A stretch of DNA of 5,374 bases from Bacteroidales bacterium (GTDB taxonomy: Bacteria; Bacteroidota; Bacteroidia; Bacteroidales; ML635J-15), in contig JAQVEY010000199.1 in assembly GCA_028697515.1 (NCBI GenBank), positions 1 to 5,374 on the forward strand, given 5' to 3'. This document shows positions 1-5,374 of this stretch, piece after piece (position 1 is the first letter of the stretch; the number at the start of each line of letters is the position of its first letter). Under the pieces are notes generated by a model. That model was not told where the DNA came from and searched no databases. It saw nothing but the letters and a program-made list of their open reading frames with translations. Both the position numbers and the translations under genes were made by a program.

Positions 1-428
1 ATACCTAACAAATCGTTTAACAGAATCATATTTTCATGTCTGTATGGAGGCAGAAAATGTACTTTTCTTTTCTTTTTCAGGGTCTCTTTTAGATAATCTG
101 AAAGCTTTGAAAAAGGAATTGTATCGAATACAAGACATTTTTGGACTATTCCTTTAACAGTTTGCTGAGGACCCATCCAAATAATATCATCAATATCAAC
201 ATCGTTAGCAAAGATTATTTCTTTATTATTATCAACATCAATAATCGCTGCCATTCCAGGCAAATCGAGACCGAAAAAATACAAAAATGTCGAATCCTGA
301 CGAAAATGATAAGTATTATCCCTATAATTCATAGGGCTTTCGTTGTTACCTAAAAACAAATAAACTCCTTCACCCAAGAGTTTTCTCAAATGTTCTCTTC
401 TTGATTTATAAACTTGTGGCTTGAACAT
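1..428 (-). CDS. pepP: Xaa-Pro aminopeptidase (aminopeptidase P, M24B), N-terminal part, cut by left window edge
   Basis: I translated this by hand from ATG at 428-426. The frame stays open for 142 codons to the left edge, so the C-terminal catalytic part is outside the window. The visible part matches the aminopeptidase P N-terminal (AMP_N) domain: an N-terminal SRREHLRKLL helix (residues 9-18), a strand with GVYLFLGNN (21-29), the family signature FRQDSTFLYFFGLDLPG (42-58) and a WMGP turn (84-87). Known family members are cytosolic, metal-dependent enzymes that release an N-terminal residue preceding proline; their metal ligands lie in the C-terminal pita-bread domain, not visible here. The gene stands 108 bases downstream of the CPGC lipoprotein gene, with an A/T-only stretch and no Shine-Dalgarno before the start, as is usual in Bacteroidota. 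Its function is probably unrelated to the lipoprotein block. The family call is firm; the symbol is by analogy with bacterial PepP. Confidence 0.9.
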   Translation of the reverse strand, partial: MFKPQVYKSRREHLRKLLGEGVYLFLGNNESPMNYRDNTYHFRQDSTFLYFFGLDLPGMAAIIDVDNNKEIIFANDVDIDDIIWMGPQQTVKGIVQKCLVFDTIPFSKLSDYLKETLKKKRKVHFLPPYRHENMILLNDLLG

Positions 429-536
429 AATTATAAAATTAAAATTAAAGCATAAAGATAAGAATTATATGAGAAAGATGTGATTTGAATTTAATATATA
501 TTTTCGTTTTTAAAAAAATGGAGAACAAAGAATCAT

Positions 537-1025
537 TTATTTTGACAAAATTTCAGTAAACTGGTTATTGATTGTTTGTGCTTCAATATTAACAATAGAA
601 TCTATTGCATTTTCCTCAATGAAGATTACAGATGAATTTGAGAACAATTCTCTTTCATCACCTGAACATATTTCGTCATCAAAAAAAACATTTCCATCAA
701 GATTTCTTAAGTTTGAAATGTCTAACCCCTTTCCATCGGAAGTTACAAGGATCACAGAATTTTTCAAATTGAGATTGGAGATTGTAAAATACACAAAACT
801 TTTATTACATCCAGGGCATCCATTTTGTGTAATAATAATTACCATTTTGATTTCTTCAGAAATGTCAAAATTATGTTTGGTCTCAAAATAGTCTTTGATA
901 TATTCATAGTCAGATTTTATTTTTTCATTGTTGGCTTTATTACTACATGAAAATATTACTGAACTAACTATAATTAAATAACTAATCAATTTTAAAAGAC
1001 ACATACGTTTTTTCATATTTTTCAT
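537..1025 (-). CDS. Thioredoxin-like lipoprotein with a CPGC motif
   Basis: This is a 162-aa protein with a basic N-terminus (KKR), a hydrophobic stretch at residues 10-25 and a lipobox IFSC, so Cys27 is the probable lipidated residue. The mature part has a helical linker (about 30-58), then a beta-strand KMVIIIT (60-66) running straight into CPGC (70-73) and a helix, the layout of a thioredoxin fold's first strand and active site. Further strands are VILVTS (91-96) and SSVIFIEE (131-138). The usual cis-proline before the last strand pair is not obvious: Ser-Ser stands where Thr-Pro is normally found. It is shorter than TlpA/ResA proteins (about 170-200 aa) and belongs to no family I can name. 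It would act outside the cytoplasm, anchored to a membrane. Three starts are possible (1025, 1016, 1004); all overlap the propeller gene upstream, by 44, 35 or 23 bases, which implies co-transcription and probably translational coupling. The start at 1016 gives the most typical signal peptide, MKKRMCLL. Redox activity is inferred. Confidence 0.8.
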   Translation of the reverse strand: MKNMKKRMCLLKLISYLIIVSSVIFSCSNKANNEKIKSDYEYIKDYFETKHNFDISEEIKMVIIITQNGCPGCNKSFVYFTISNLNLKNSVILVTSDGKGLDISNLRNLDGNVFFDDEICSGDERELFSNSSVIFIEENAIDSIVNIEAQTINNQFTEILSK

Positions 1026-2166
1026 TATTATTTTGATTTATTTCTTCAAATGCAATTCCACTATCAGTCATTATTGCAGAAATAGGATTATACTTATTTG
1101 AATCAAATAATATTTCTCCTAATTGGTTAAAATTTCTATCTAATACAATTATTGAAAAATACTTTGGAATATAACTATGCTTTAAGAAGTCTGCATTATA
1201 TTTGGTGTGGGTAACCAGCACTAAATACTTGTTGGCTTTTACGTCAAAAAATAAATTTGATATTCTACCTTTTTTAATTCTCTCATCGTTTTGATAATCC
1301 ATCTGCAATTTTAAGTTGTTTTTATCAATTTTTATAGCATCATTCCCGACTTTAGTATAATTTGATTTTATTTGAATATTCTTATCAATAATCATTTTAT
1401 CAATATCAATAATAAAAAGATTATCAGAATATTCAGAAAAAAATATCAGAATTCCATTAAATAAGCGATAACATGGAATTTCATCAAACAAACAATCTTC
1501 GTTGCAAATATCTGTATATAAATCATCAACGCCCATTCTTAATTTTGCATTTGCCGAAAACAAATCGGTTATAATTAAAAAATGAGGGCTATTGTATAAG
1601 CATTTATAATACATCAAAGTCCGTTCAGCATAATCCAAATTTTTATCATCAATTAGATTATAAGTTGGCCAGGATTTTAAAACAAAAAGATTGCTTTTCA
1701 TACCCCATTTATGAGCATTGGACCAGAACTCATATTTATTACTTAAGCTGTCGGGTAGCAATTCGTCAATTTTTACATAAAACCAAACATCATCTTGTTT
1801 ATTGATTGCTACTATTTCGTTAGTGTAAAAAGTGTTAAAAATAATAGTATCCTCTGAAACAACCGAAATCGTAAAAGGTTCGATTATAGTCCTCATAAGA
1901 TTTTTAAGACTAACAGTACTGACAAAATCTCCCGATGCTGAGAATATTTTTAATTCTCTTTCTGTAGTTTGATTACAAAAATAGAAATACTCTTTACCAT
2001 CTTTGCTTTCAATAAAAGTACCTGAATCATTAGGATAAAATGCAAACTTAGGGTTAAACTTTATAATCAGATTTCTCTCTACTGTAATAGTTTGGTCTGA
2101 CAATTTTGGTTTATTTTCACAGGAAACCCACACACAAAAGCTAAGTAATATTAAAATTAATCTCAT
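982..2166 (-). CDS. Lipoprotein, six-bladed beta-propeller / DUF4221-like
   Basis: This is a 394-aa protein starting at ATG 2166-2164 with a short lipoprotein signal peptide: Arg2, hydrophobic residues 3-14 and lipobox WVSC with Cys16 as the probable lipidated residue. The rest is rich in short beta-strands with blade-like repeats of the form 'strand - x - strand - charged turn', for example EYFYFCN followed by RELKIFSASGDFVSTVSL early on, and YFSIIVLDRNFNQLGEILF near the C-terminus. Length, lipobox and this 'i.vlDr.fn.lGe' pattern resemble the Bacteroidota lipoproteins annotated as DUF4221 or 6-bladed beta-propeller, which have no established biochemical function. I see no catalytic motif. 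The stop codon lies inside the next gene (CPGC lipoprotein). A promoter-like sequence at 2210-2242 would give it its own transcript with a leader of about 40 bases. The propeller assignment rests on pattern recognition and needs a profile search; that it is a real lipoprotein gene is much more certain. Confidence 0.8.
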   Translation of the reverse strand: MRLILILLSFCVWVSCENKPKLSDQTITVERNLIIKFNPKFAFYPNDSGTFIESKDGKEYFYFCNQTTERELKIFSASGDFVSTVSLKNLMRTIIEPFTISVVSEDTIIFNTFYTNEIVAINKQDDVWFYVKIDELLPDSLSNKYEFWSNAHKWGMKSNLFVLKSWPTYNLIDDKNLDYAERTLMYYKCLYNSPHFLIITDLFSANAKLRMGVDDLYTDICNEDCLFDEIPCYRLFNGILIFFSEYSDNLFIIDIDKMIIDKNIQIKSNYTKVGNDAIKIDKNNLKLQMDYQNDERIKKGRISNLFFDVKANKYLVLVTHTKYNADFLKHSYIPKYFSIIVLDRNFNQLGEILFDSNKYNPISAIMTDSGIAFEEINQNNNEKYEKTYVSFKID

Positions 2167-2189
2167 AAATATATATTAATAATAAAAAT

Positions 2190-2252
2190 GCTGACATTAT
2201 TACAAAACTCAAAAGTAAATTAGTAGATTCAAATTTAAGCAATAATGTCAGC
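2190..2252 (-). terminator. Perfect 12-bp inverted repeat between two lipoprotein genes; possible large-loop terminator
   Basis: GCTGACATTATT at 2190-2201 and its exact reverse complement AATAATGTCAGC at 2241-2252 enclose 39 bases. It begins 28 bases after the stop of the 161-aa lipoprotein gene. On the minus strand the second arm is followed by ATTTTTATTATT, a U-rich run, so it could terminate transcription from upstream. The long loop is atypical for an intrinsic terminator, and a promoter-like sequence sits across the loop, so an operator or regulatory-element role is an alternative. I saw no clear target-site duplication at the ends that would suggest a miniature transposable element. Confidence 0.5.
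2210..2242 (-). promoter_or_regulatory. Candidate Bacteroidota-type promoter for the propeller and CPGC lipoprotein pair
   Basis: On the minus strand TACTTTTG (2217-2210) fits the Bacteroidota -7 consensus TAnnTTTG exactly. A TTG at 2242-2240 lies 22 bases upstream, within the 17-23 base spacing known for the -33 element. Initiation would fall near 2203, giving a leader of roughly 37 bases before the ATG at 2166. The -33 TTG overlaps the upstream arm of the 12-bp inverted repeat. In such AT-rich DNA a match of this kind also arises by chance, so this is a candidate only. Confidence 0.4.
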
Positions 2253-2279
2253 TATAATATTTTTTCTTTAGAATATATA

Positions 2280-2765
2280 TTAAATAAGTGGGTAAACTGC
2301 AATAATATTTCCGCTTAAATCTTTGAAAATCATATACCTCTGCCCTGATGCACCATTTAAGTTGCATTCAACTATTACTGTTCCATTAATAACCCCTTGT
2401 ACTAAAGTTGGGTCTATATACAACTCTAATATCGCTTGATTGACAAGAAAAGCATTTTGAATATAAACCTGATTGCCTAAACCAATAACAGAAAAAATAC
2501 TATTTATTGTTCTAACATGTTCTGGGAAAATAGTAATATCAACTGGGAAACAATCATCAACAATAGCATTACAACATGCGATTCCGTACCCATTGTCAGG
2601 TACAAATTTTCTCCAAGGGCCAATATCTCCTTCTTTAGTAATTAATTCTTCTTGGAGATTAATGATTTCTTCATCTCGACAATTTTCGGTAGATAATACA
2701 CTTTGTTCAGTTGAATCTTCACAACTGAAACAGGCTAATAATAATATTGCCCAAGCAAAATTCAA
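2280..2765 (-). CDS. Unrecognised cysteine-bearing lipoprotein, non-ATG start
   Basis: I do not recognise this 161-aa protein. From the TTG at 2765-2763 it begins with a hydrophobic stretch (FAWAILLLACFSC) holding two possible lipobox cysteines, Cys12 (LLAC) and Cys15 (CFSC). Cys15 is followed by acidic residues (E-D), which resembles but does not match well the acidic export signal of surface lipoproteins in this phylum. The mature part has a polar, acidic linker to about residue 48, then GPWRKFVPDNGYG, five further cysteines (29, 64, 65, 72, 134) including an adjacent CC pair, and several predicted strands ending in YMIFKDLSGNIIAVYPL at the C-terminus, suggesting a small beta-sandwich. The start is uncertain: no in-frame ATG exists between the upstream stop (2786-2784) and the lipobox. 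Starting at the ATA codon 2777-2775 would give a better signal peptide with an Arg. An ATG at 2770 is out of frame and meets a stop two codons later. It lies upstream of the propeller/CPGC pair on the same strand. Confidence 0.75.
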   Translation of the reverse strand: MNFAWAILLLACFSCEDSTEQSVLSTENCRDEEIINLQEELITKEGDIGPWRKFVPDNGYGIACCNAIVDDCFPVDITIFPEHVRTINSIFSVIGLGNQVYIQNAFLVNQAILELYIDPTLVQGVINGTVIVECNLNGASGQRYMIFKDLSGNIIAVYPLI

Positions 2766-2798
2766 TACATTTCTTATATCTAATTAAATTTAAGTTAA

Positions 2799-2842
2799 TA
2801 ATGTATAAAGATACAACAATTTTTAATATAATTTATACATTA
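2799..2842. repeat. 11-bp inverted repeat in the leader of the 161-aa lipoprotein gene
   Basis: TAATGTATAAA (2799-2809) and TTTATACATTA (2832-2842) are exact reverse complements separated by 22 A/T-rich bases. The element lies 34 bases upstream of the TTG start at 2765. It could be an operator or a leader RNA hairpin, but the arms are almost pure A/T and a chance origin is quite possible in this composition. Confidence 0.4.
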
Positions 2843-2887
2843 ATTGCAATATTATATATAAATACATGAATATATGCATTAAATAAA

Positions 2888-2909
2888 CGTTTCATTATAC
2901 TTTGAAACG
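2888..2909. repeat. 7-bp hairpin CGTTTCA/TGAAACG with 8-base loop
   Basis: CGTTTCA (2888-2894) and TGAAACG (2903-2909) pair perfectly around an 8-base loop. On the minus strand the stem is followed by TTTATTT, so it could be a second, weaker terminator behind the one at 2965-2996, or part of the leader of the 161-aa lipoprotein transcript. The rest of the 2766-2964 interval shows no gene. Confidence 0.4.
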
Positions 2910-2939
2910 CTATTATTTATCAACTTTGCTATATTAACA

Positions 2940-2947
2940 CAAAACTA
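2940..2947 (-). promoter_or_regulatory. Isolated TAnnTTTG element, possible promoter for the 161-aa lipoprotein gene
   Basis: TAGTTTTG on the minus strand matches the Bacteroidota -7 consensus exactly, and it sits just downstream of the terminator that ends the previous transcript, where a new promoter would be expected. No TTG occurs at the right distance for a -33 element. If used, the leader would be about 165 bases long and would contain both inverted repeats of this interval. Confidence 0.25.
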
Positions 2948-2964
2948 CAATATTCTACTATATA

Positions 2965-2996
2965 AATTAAAATCCCGACCACAAAAGTCATCGGGA
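2965..2996 (-). terminator. Intrinsic terminator after the T9SS sorting-domain gene
   Basis: On the minus strand TCCCGATGAC (2996-2987) pairs with GTGGTCGGGA's side of the stem (2982-2973) around a TTTT loop (2986-2983). The outer six pairs, TCCCGA/TCGGGA, are perfect; there is then one G-T wobble, one G-G mismatch and two more pairs. A T-rich run TTTTAATTTATA follows directly. It lies about 40 bases after the stop codon at 3034. This G+C-rich stem stands out in very AT-rich surroundings. Confidence 0.85.
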
Positions 2997-3033
2997 AATA
3001 AATATTAACATAAGATATATCAAGTTGAGGTAG

Positions 3034-3399
3034 TTACTTTTTTACAAGTTTTTTTGAATCGATATTTTTGCCTTCATAAATCAAACACACAAAATAAACT
3101 CCGCTTTGCAAATCGTAGGCTTCGAAACTTACCTTGCCTTTACCTCCGTTAACAGTAAGTGATTTAACTTTTATTCCTGCAAAATTATATATTGCTATCT
3201 CTGCAAAACTTTCATCAGGAAGATTATAATATATTTCTGCAAAATCAATTACAGGATTTGGAACAGGAGCAGAAATTTTAAATAATTCAGGATCGCCGTC
3301 CAAAAAGTCAGAACCTATCTGTTTCGGATTTGGATATAAAGAATAAGCTGAGTTTACTATCATTAGGATAAAAATCAATATGTAAATAATTCTTTTCAC
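3034..3399 (-). CDS. Small secreted protein consisting mainly of a T9SS type A sorting domain
   Basis: This is a 121-aa protein with a GTG start (3399-3397) and no in-frame ATG before the upstream stop at 3453-3451. It has a typical signal peptide: MKRIIY, hydrophobic residues 7-15, and probable cleavage after SAYS at residue 20. After only about 25 residues the T9SS C-terminal sorting domain begins: the conserved PNP (47-49), strands EIYYNLP and EIAIYNFAGIKVKSL, the SGVYF motif (99-103) and a basic terminus KKLVKK (116-121). This domain is known to direct cargo through the outer membrane via the type IX system, where it is removed or linked to lipopolysaccharide. There is almost no cargo between the signal peptide and the sorting domain, which is odd. 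It may be the remnant of a larger secreted protein, a small surface protein, or a signalling protein. It lies 125 bases after priA and is closed by a strong terminator, so the two could share a transcript. Confidence 0.9.
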   Translation of the reverse strand: MKRIIYILIFILMIVNSAYSLYPNPKQIGSDFLDGDPELFKISAPVPNPVIDFAEIYYNLPDESFAEIAIYNFAGIKVKSLTVNGGKGKVSFEAYDLQSGVYFVCLIYEGKNIDSKKLVKK

Positions 3400-3524
3400 A
3401 CTAGCAATTTTACAAATATCATTCCCAAAAATTTCTTTCGAATCTAATATCTATTATCAAATTCATATTTATTACGCATAAAATGGAAAAAGTGTTACAG
3501 TAAAGAGATAATTTTTCACTAAAA

Positions 3525-5374
3525 TTAAACTGGATCTACATCAATTTCGGTAATAATGCTGCCAAATTCGCTTTCGGACTTTAAGCTGACGATGGTTTCC
3601 ATTATTTTTCTCTTTAGCTTTTGCGATGATAATTCTTTCTCAAATCTTAAGTGAATAGTAAAATAAAAGTAATTACTTATTTTATTTACCAATGGTTCCT
3701 GAGGACCTTTAACTCTTATTGAAAACTCGGATTTCAACGAGTCCGCGAGCACTAATGCTCCCCTATATAATCGTTTTTTATCTTTGTGTTTTAGTTTAAT
3801 TATTATAAAATTCCAGAATGGTGGATAATGGAACTCTTCTCTTTCTTCTATTTGAGAATTGAATAAGGAAAGGTAATCATTTTTAACAACATATTGAATG
3901 ACAGGATGACCAGGATTAAAAGTCTGGATAATTACTTTTCCCTGAGTATTTCTTCTGCCGGCTCGTCCACTAACTTGAGCCATTAACTGATATGCACGCT
4001 CAAAAGCTCTAAAATCGGGAAAATTCAACATATTGTCTGCATTTAAAATCCCCACTAAGGCTACATTTTCAAAATCAAAACCTTTAGAAACCATTTGAGT
4101 GCCAATAAGAATATCGAATTGATGATTTTCAAAACCCTTTAAGATTGCTTCATGCTTTTTTCTGGAATTTGCCGTATCGTAATCAAATCGAACAATTCTT
4201 GCTTGTGGAAATAAGATTCCCGCTTCTTCTTCAAGTCTTTCCGTACCAAGTCCTTTAAGTTTTATCTTATTGCTGTGACATGATTCGCATTTTTTTACCA
4301 AATCATATTTTTCTCCACAATAATGGCAAACAAGTTTATTTTCCCATTTATGATAAGTAAGACTTACATTGCAATTTTTACAATATGGAACCCAGCCACA
4401 ATCCACACATTCTAAAGTTGGGGCATAACCTCTGCGATTTTGAAATAATATTACTTGCTGATTATTATCTATGGCCTTTACAATTTCTTCTCTGAGCAAA
4501 GGATGAAAATAGGAATTCATTATCTTTCTGCGATATGCATCTTTCATATCAGCAACTATAATTTCAGGAGTTTTAACATTACCAAATCTTTCATTTAACT
4601 CTGCTAGAGCAAATTTTCCAATAACTGCATTCTGATAAGATTCAATTGACGGTGTTGCAGATCCTAATACTATGTTTGCTTTGTGAATATTTGCTAAAAC
4701 TAGCGATACATCTCTTGCATTATAACGAGGGTCAGGATCATTCTGTTTATAGCTTGATTCATGTTCCTCATCTACTATAATTAATCCAAGATTTGAAAAA
4801 GGCAAAAATACTGCAGATCGAACACCTAAAACAACTTTCAATTCATGCTTCAAAACCCTGAGATAGATTTCTGCTCTACTATCTACAGAATATTTACTAT
4901 GGAAGACGCCAATCTGATTACCAAAATATTTCTGTAATCTATTAATAATCTGAGCTGTCATAGCAATTTCGGGTAAAAGATACAAAACATCTTTATCTTT
5001 ATTTAAGGCTTGCTCGATCAATTTAATATAAATTTCCGTCTTTCCACTTGAGGTTACTCCATGTAATAAAACAGGCTTATTCTCAGCAAATCTATCATTT
5101 ATATAATTAAACGTATTGTGCTGTATATCTGTTAATTGAAATGTTTTATCTAAATTATTTTCCGCATATGTAAAACGAGATATTTCTTTTTTTTCAATCT
5201 TTAACAATTCTTTTTTCTCTAGGGCAACTAAAACTGATTTTGAAACTCCTAATTTTTCTATAAGATATTTCGAATTACACTCATATTTGCTAAGATTATT
5301 TTCAGTGCAATAATTAACTAAAAAACTTAAAACTTCCTTTTGCCTGTTATTTCGGGAAAGTATTTCATCACATA
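3525..5374 (-). CDS. priA: Primosomal protein N' (replication restart helicase PriA), N-terminus beyond right window edge
   Basis: The frame is open from the stop at 3525 to the right edge (615 visible codons). The TTG at 5207 is an internal Leu codon, not the start: the 55 residues upstream of it form the winged-helix segment (for example YLIEKLGVSKSVLVALEKK) normally found before the PriA helicase core. The missing part should be the 3'-DNA-binding domain, about 200 residues given the family length of roughly 730-830. Visible helicase features in order: Walker A GVTSSGKT (5060-5037), Walker B DEEH (4772-4761), eight zinc-binding cysteines as CVDC, CKNC, CHYC and CESC (4409-4278), GTQMVSKGFDF, and motif VI QVSGRAGR (3977-3954). 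The protein ends with DVDPV, like the conserved PriA C-terminus, so this end is intact. PriA is a cytosolic superfamily 2, 3'-5' DNA helicase that recognises stalled forks and D-loops and reloads the replicative helicase. No inactivating change is visible. Confidence 0.97.
   Translation of the reverse strand, partial: CDEILSRNNRQKEVLSFLVNYCTENNLSKYECNSKYLIEKLGVSKSVLVALEKKELLKIEKKEISRFTYAENNLDKTFQLTDIQHNTFNYINDRFAENKPVLLHGVTSSGKTEIYIKLIEQALNKDKDVLYLLPEIAMTAQIINRLQKYFGNQIGVFHSKYSVDSRAEIYLRVLKHELKVVLGVRSAVFLPFSNLGLIIVDEEHESSYKQNDPDPRYNARDVSLVLANIHKANIVLGSATPSIESYQNAVIGKFALAELNERFGNVKTPEIIVADMKDAYRRKIMNSYFHPLLREEIVKAIDNNQQVILFQNRRGYAPTLECVDCGWVPYCKNCNVSLTYHKWENKLVCHYCGEKYDLVKKCESCHSNKIKLKGLGTERLEEEAGILFPQARIVRFDYDTANSRKKHEAILKGFENHQFDILIGTQMVSKGFDFENVALVGILNADNMLNFPDFRAFERAYQLMAQVSGRAGRRNTQGKVIIQTFNPGHPVIQYVVKNDYLSLFNSQIEEREEFHYPPFWNFIIIKLKHKDKKRLYRGALVLADSLKSEFSIRVKGPQEPLVNKISNYFYFTIHLRFEKELSSQKLKRKIMETIVSLKSESEFGSIITEIDVDPV

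Noticed and set aside
141..353. 70-codon plus-strand open frame
   Set aside because: It is antisense to the clear aminopeptidase P coding sequence, has no recognisable domain and low-complexity Asn/Ile content.
453..460. TATCTTTA on the minus strand upstream of pepP, identical to an 8-mer at 2806-2813 upstream of the 161-aa gene, resembling the -7 promoter element
   Set aside because: The last base departs from TAnnTTTG and neither copy has a TTG at 17-23 bases upstream, so I did not call promoters there.
490..536. T-run on the minus strand after the CPGC lipoprotein gene as a possible terminator
   Set aside because: There is a run of seven T followed by A-rich sequence but no G+C-containing stem before it.
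568..891. 107-codon plus-strand open frame
   Set aside because: It lies wholly within the CPGC lipoprotein gene on the opposite strand, which has a signal peptide, lipobox and CxxC motif; this frame has none.
2190..2252. Miniature transposable element bounded by 12-bp terminal inverted repeats
   Set aside because: Only 63 bases long, with no target-site duplication at the flanks and no second copy in the window.
2473..2787. 104-codon plus-strand open frame
   Set aside because: It is the antisense of the 161-aa lipoprotein gene and shows no signal or domain of its own.
2833..2895. 20-codon minus-strand micro-frame beginning MKRLFNAYIH upstream of the 161-aa lipoprotein
   Set aside because: The start is tidy (ATG AAA CGT) but the frame is very short, made of A/T-rich codons, and has no supporting signal; it is expected by chance in such DNA.
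1..5374. CRISPR array, tRNA or rRNA genes, insertion sequences, or a defence system
   Set aside because: I saw no regularly spaced repeats, no tRNA-like cloverleaf, no transposase and no defence-related domains on either strand.

Overview
The window is AT-rich (roughly 30% GC by eye) and every gene I can support reads on the minus strand. It looks like a chromosomal segment of a Bacteroidota (Bacteroidetes) or closely related FCB-group bacterium. The evidence is a type IX secretion (T9SS) C-terminal sorting domain, several short lipoproteins whose lipoboxes end in an S-C pair, a TAnnTTTG-type promoter element, and a lack of obvious Shine-Dalgarno sequences in front of starts.

Read in the direction of transcription (right to left): (1) 5374-3525 is the C-terminal three quarters or so of the primosomal helicase PriA, cut by the right edge. 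(2) 3399-3034 is a 121-aa secreted protein that is little more than a signal peptide plus a T9SS type A sorting domain; a clear intrinsic terminator follows at 2996-2965. (3) 2964-2766 is a gene-free leader with two short inverted repeats. (4) 2765-2280 is an unrecognised 161-aa cysteine-bearing lipoprotein with a non-ATG start. (5) 2279-2167 holds a perfect 12-bp inverted repeat with a promoter-like sequence in its loop. (6) 2166-982 is a 394-aa lipoprotein that looks like a Bacteroidota six-bladed beta-propeller (DUF4221-like). It overlaps by up to 44 bases (7) 1025-537, a 162-aa lipoprotein with a thioredoxin-type CPGC motif. (8) 428-1 is the N-terminal part of an Xaa-Pro aminopeptidase (aminopeptidase P, M24B), cut by the left edge.

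priA and the aminopeptidase are housekeeping genes. The accessory part is the block of three lipoproteins between them (537-2765). The propeller and CPGC genes overlap and are almost certainly co-transcribed. The Cys-rich lipoprotein lies directly upstream and may be read into them unless the inverted repeat at 2190-2252 stops transcription. A cell-envelope redox or binding module is a reasonable but unproven reading.
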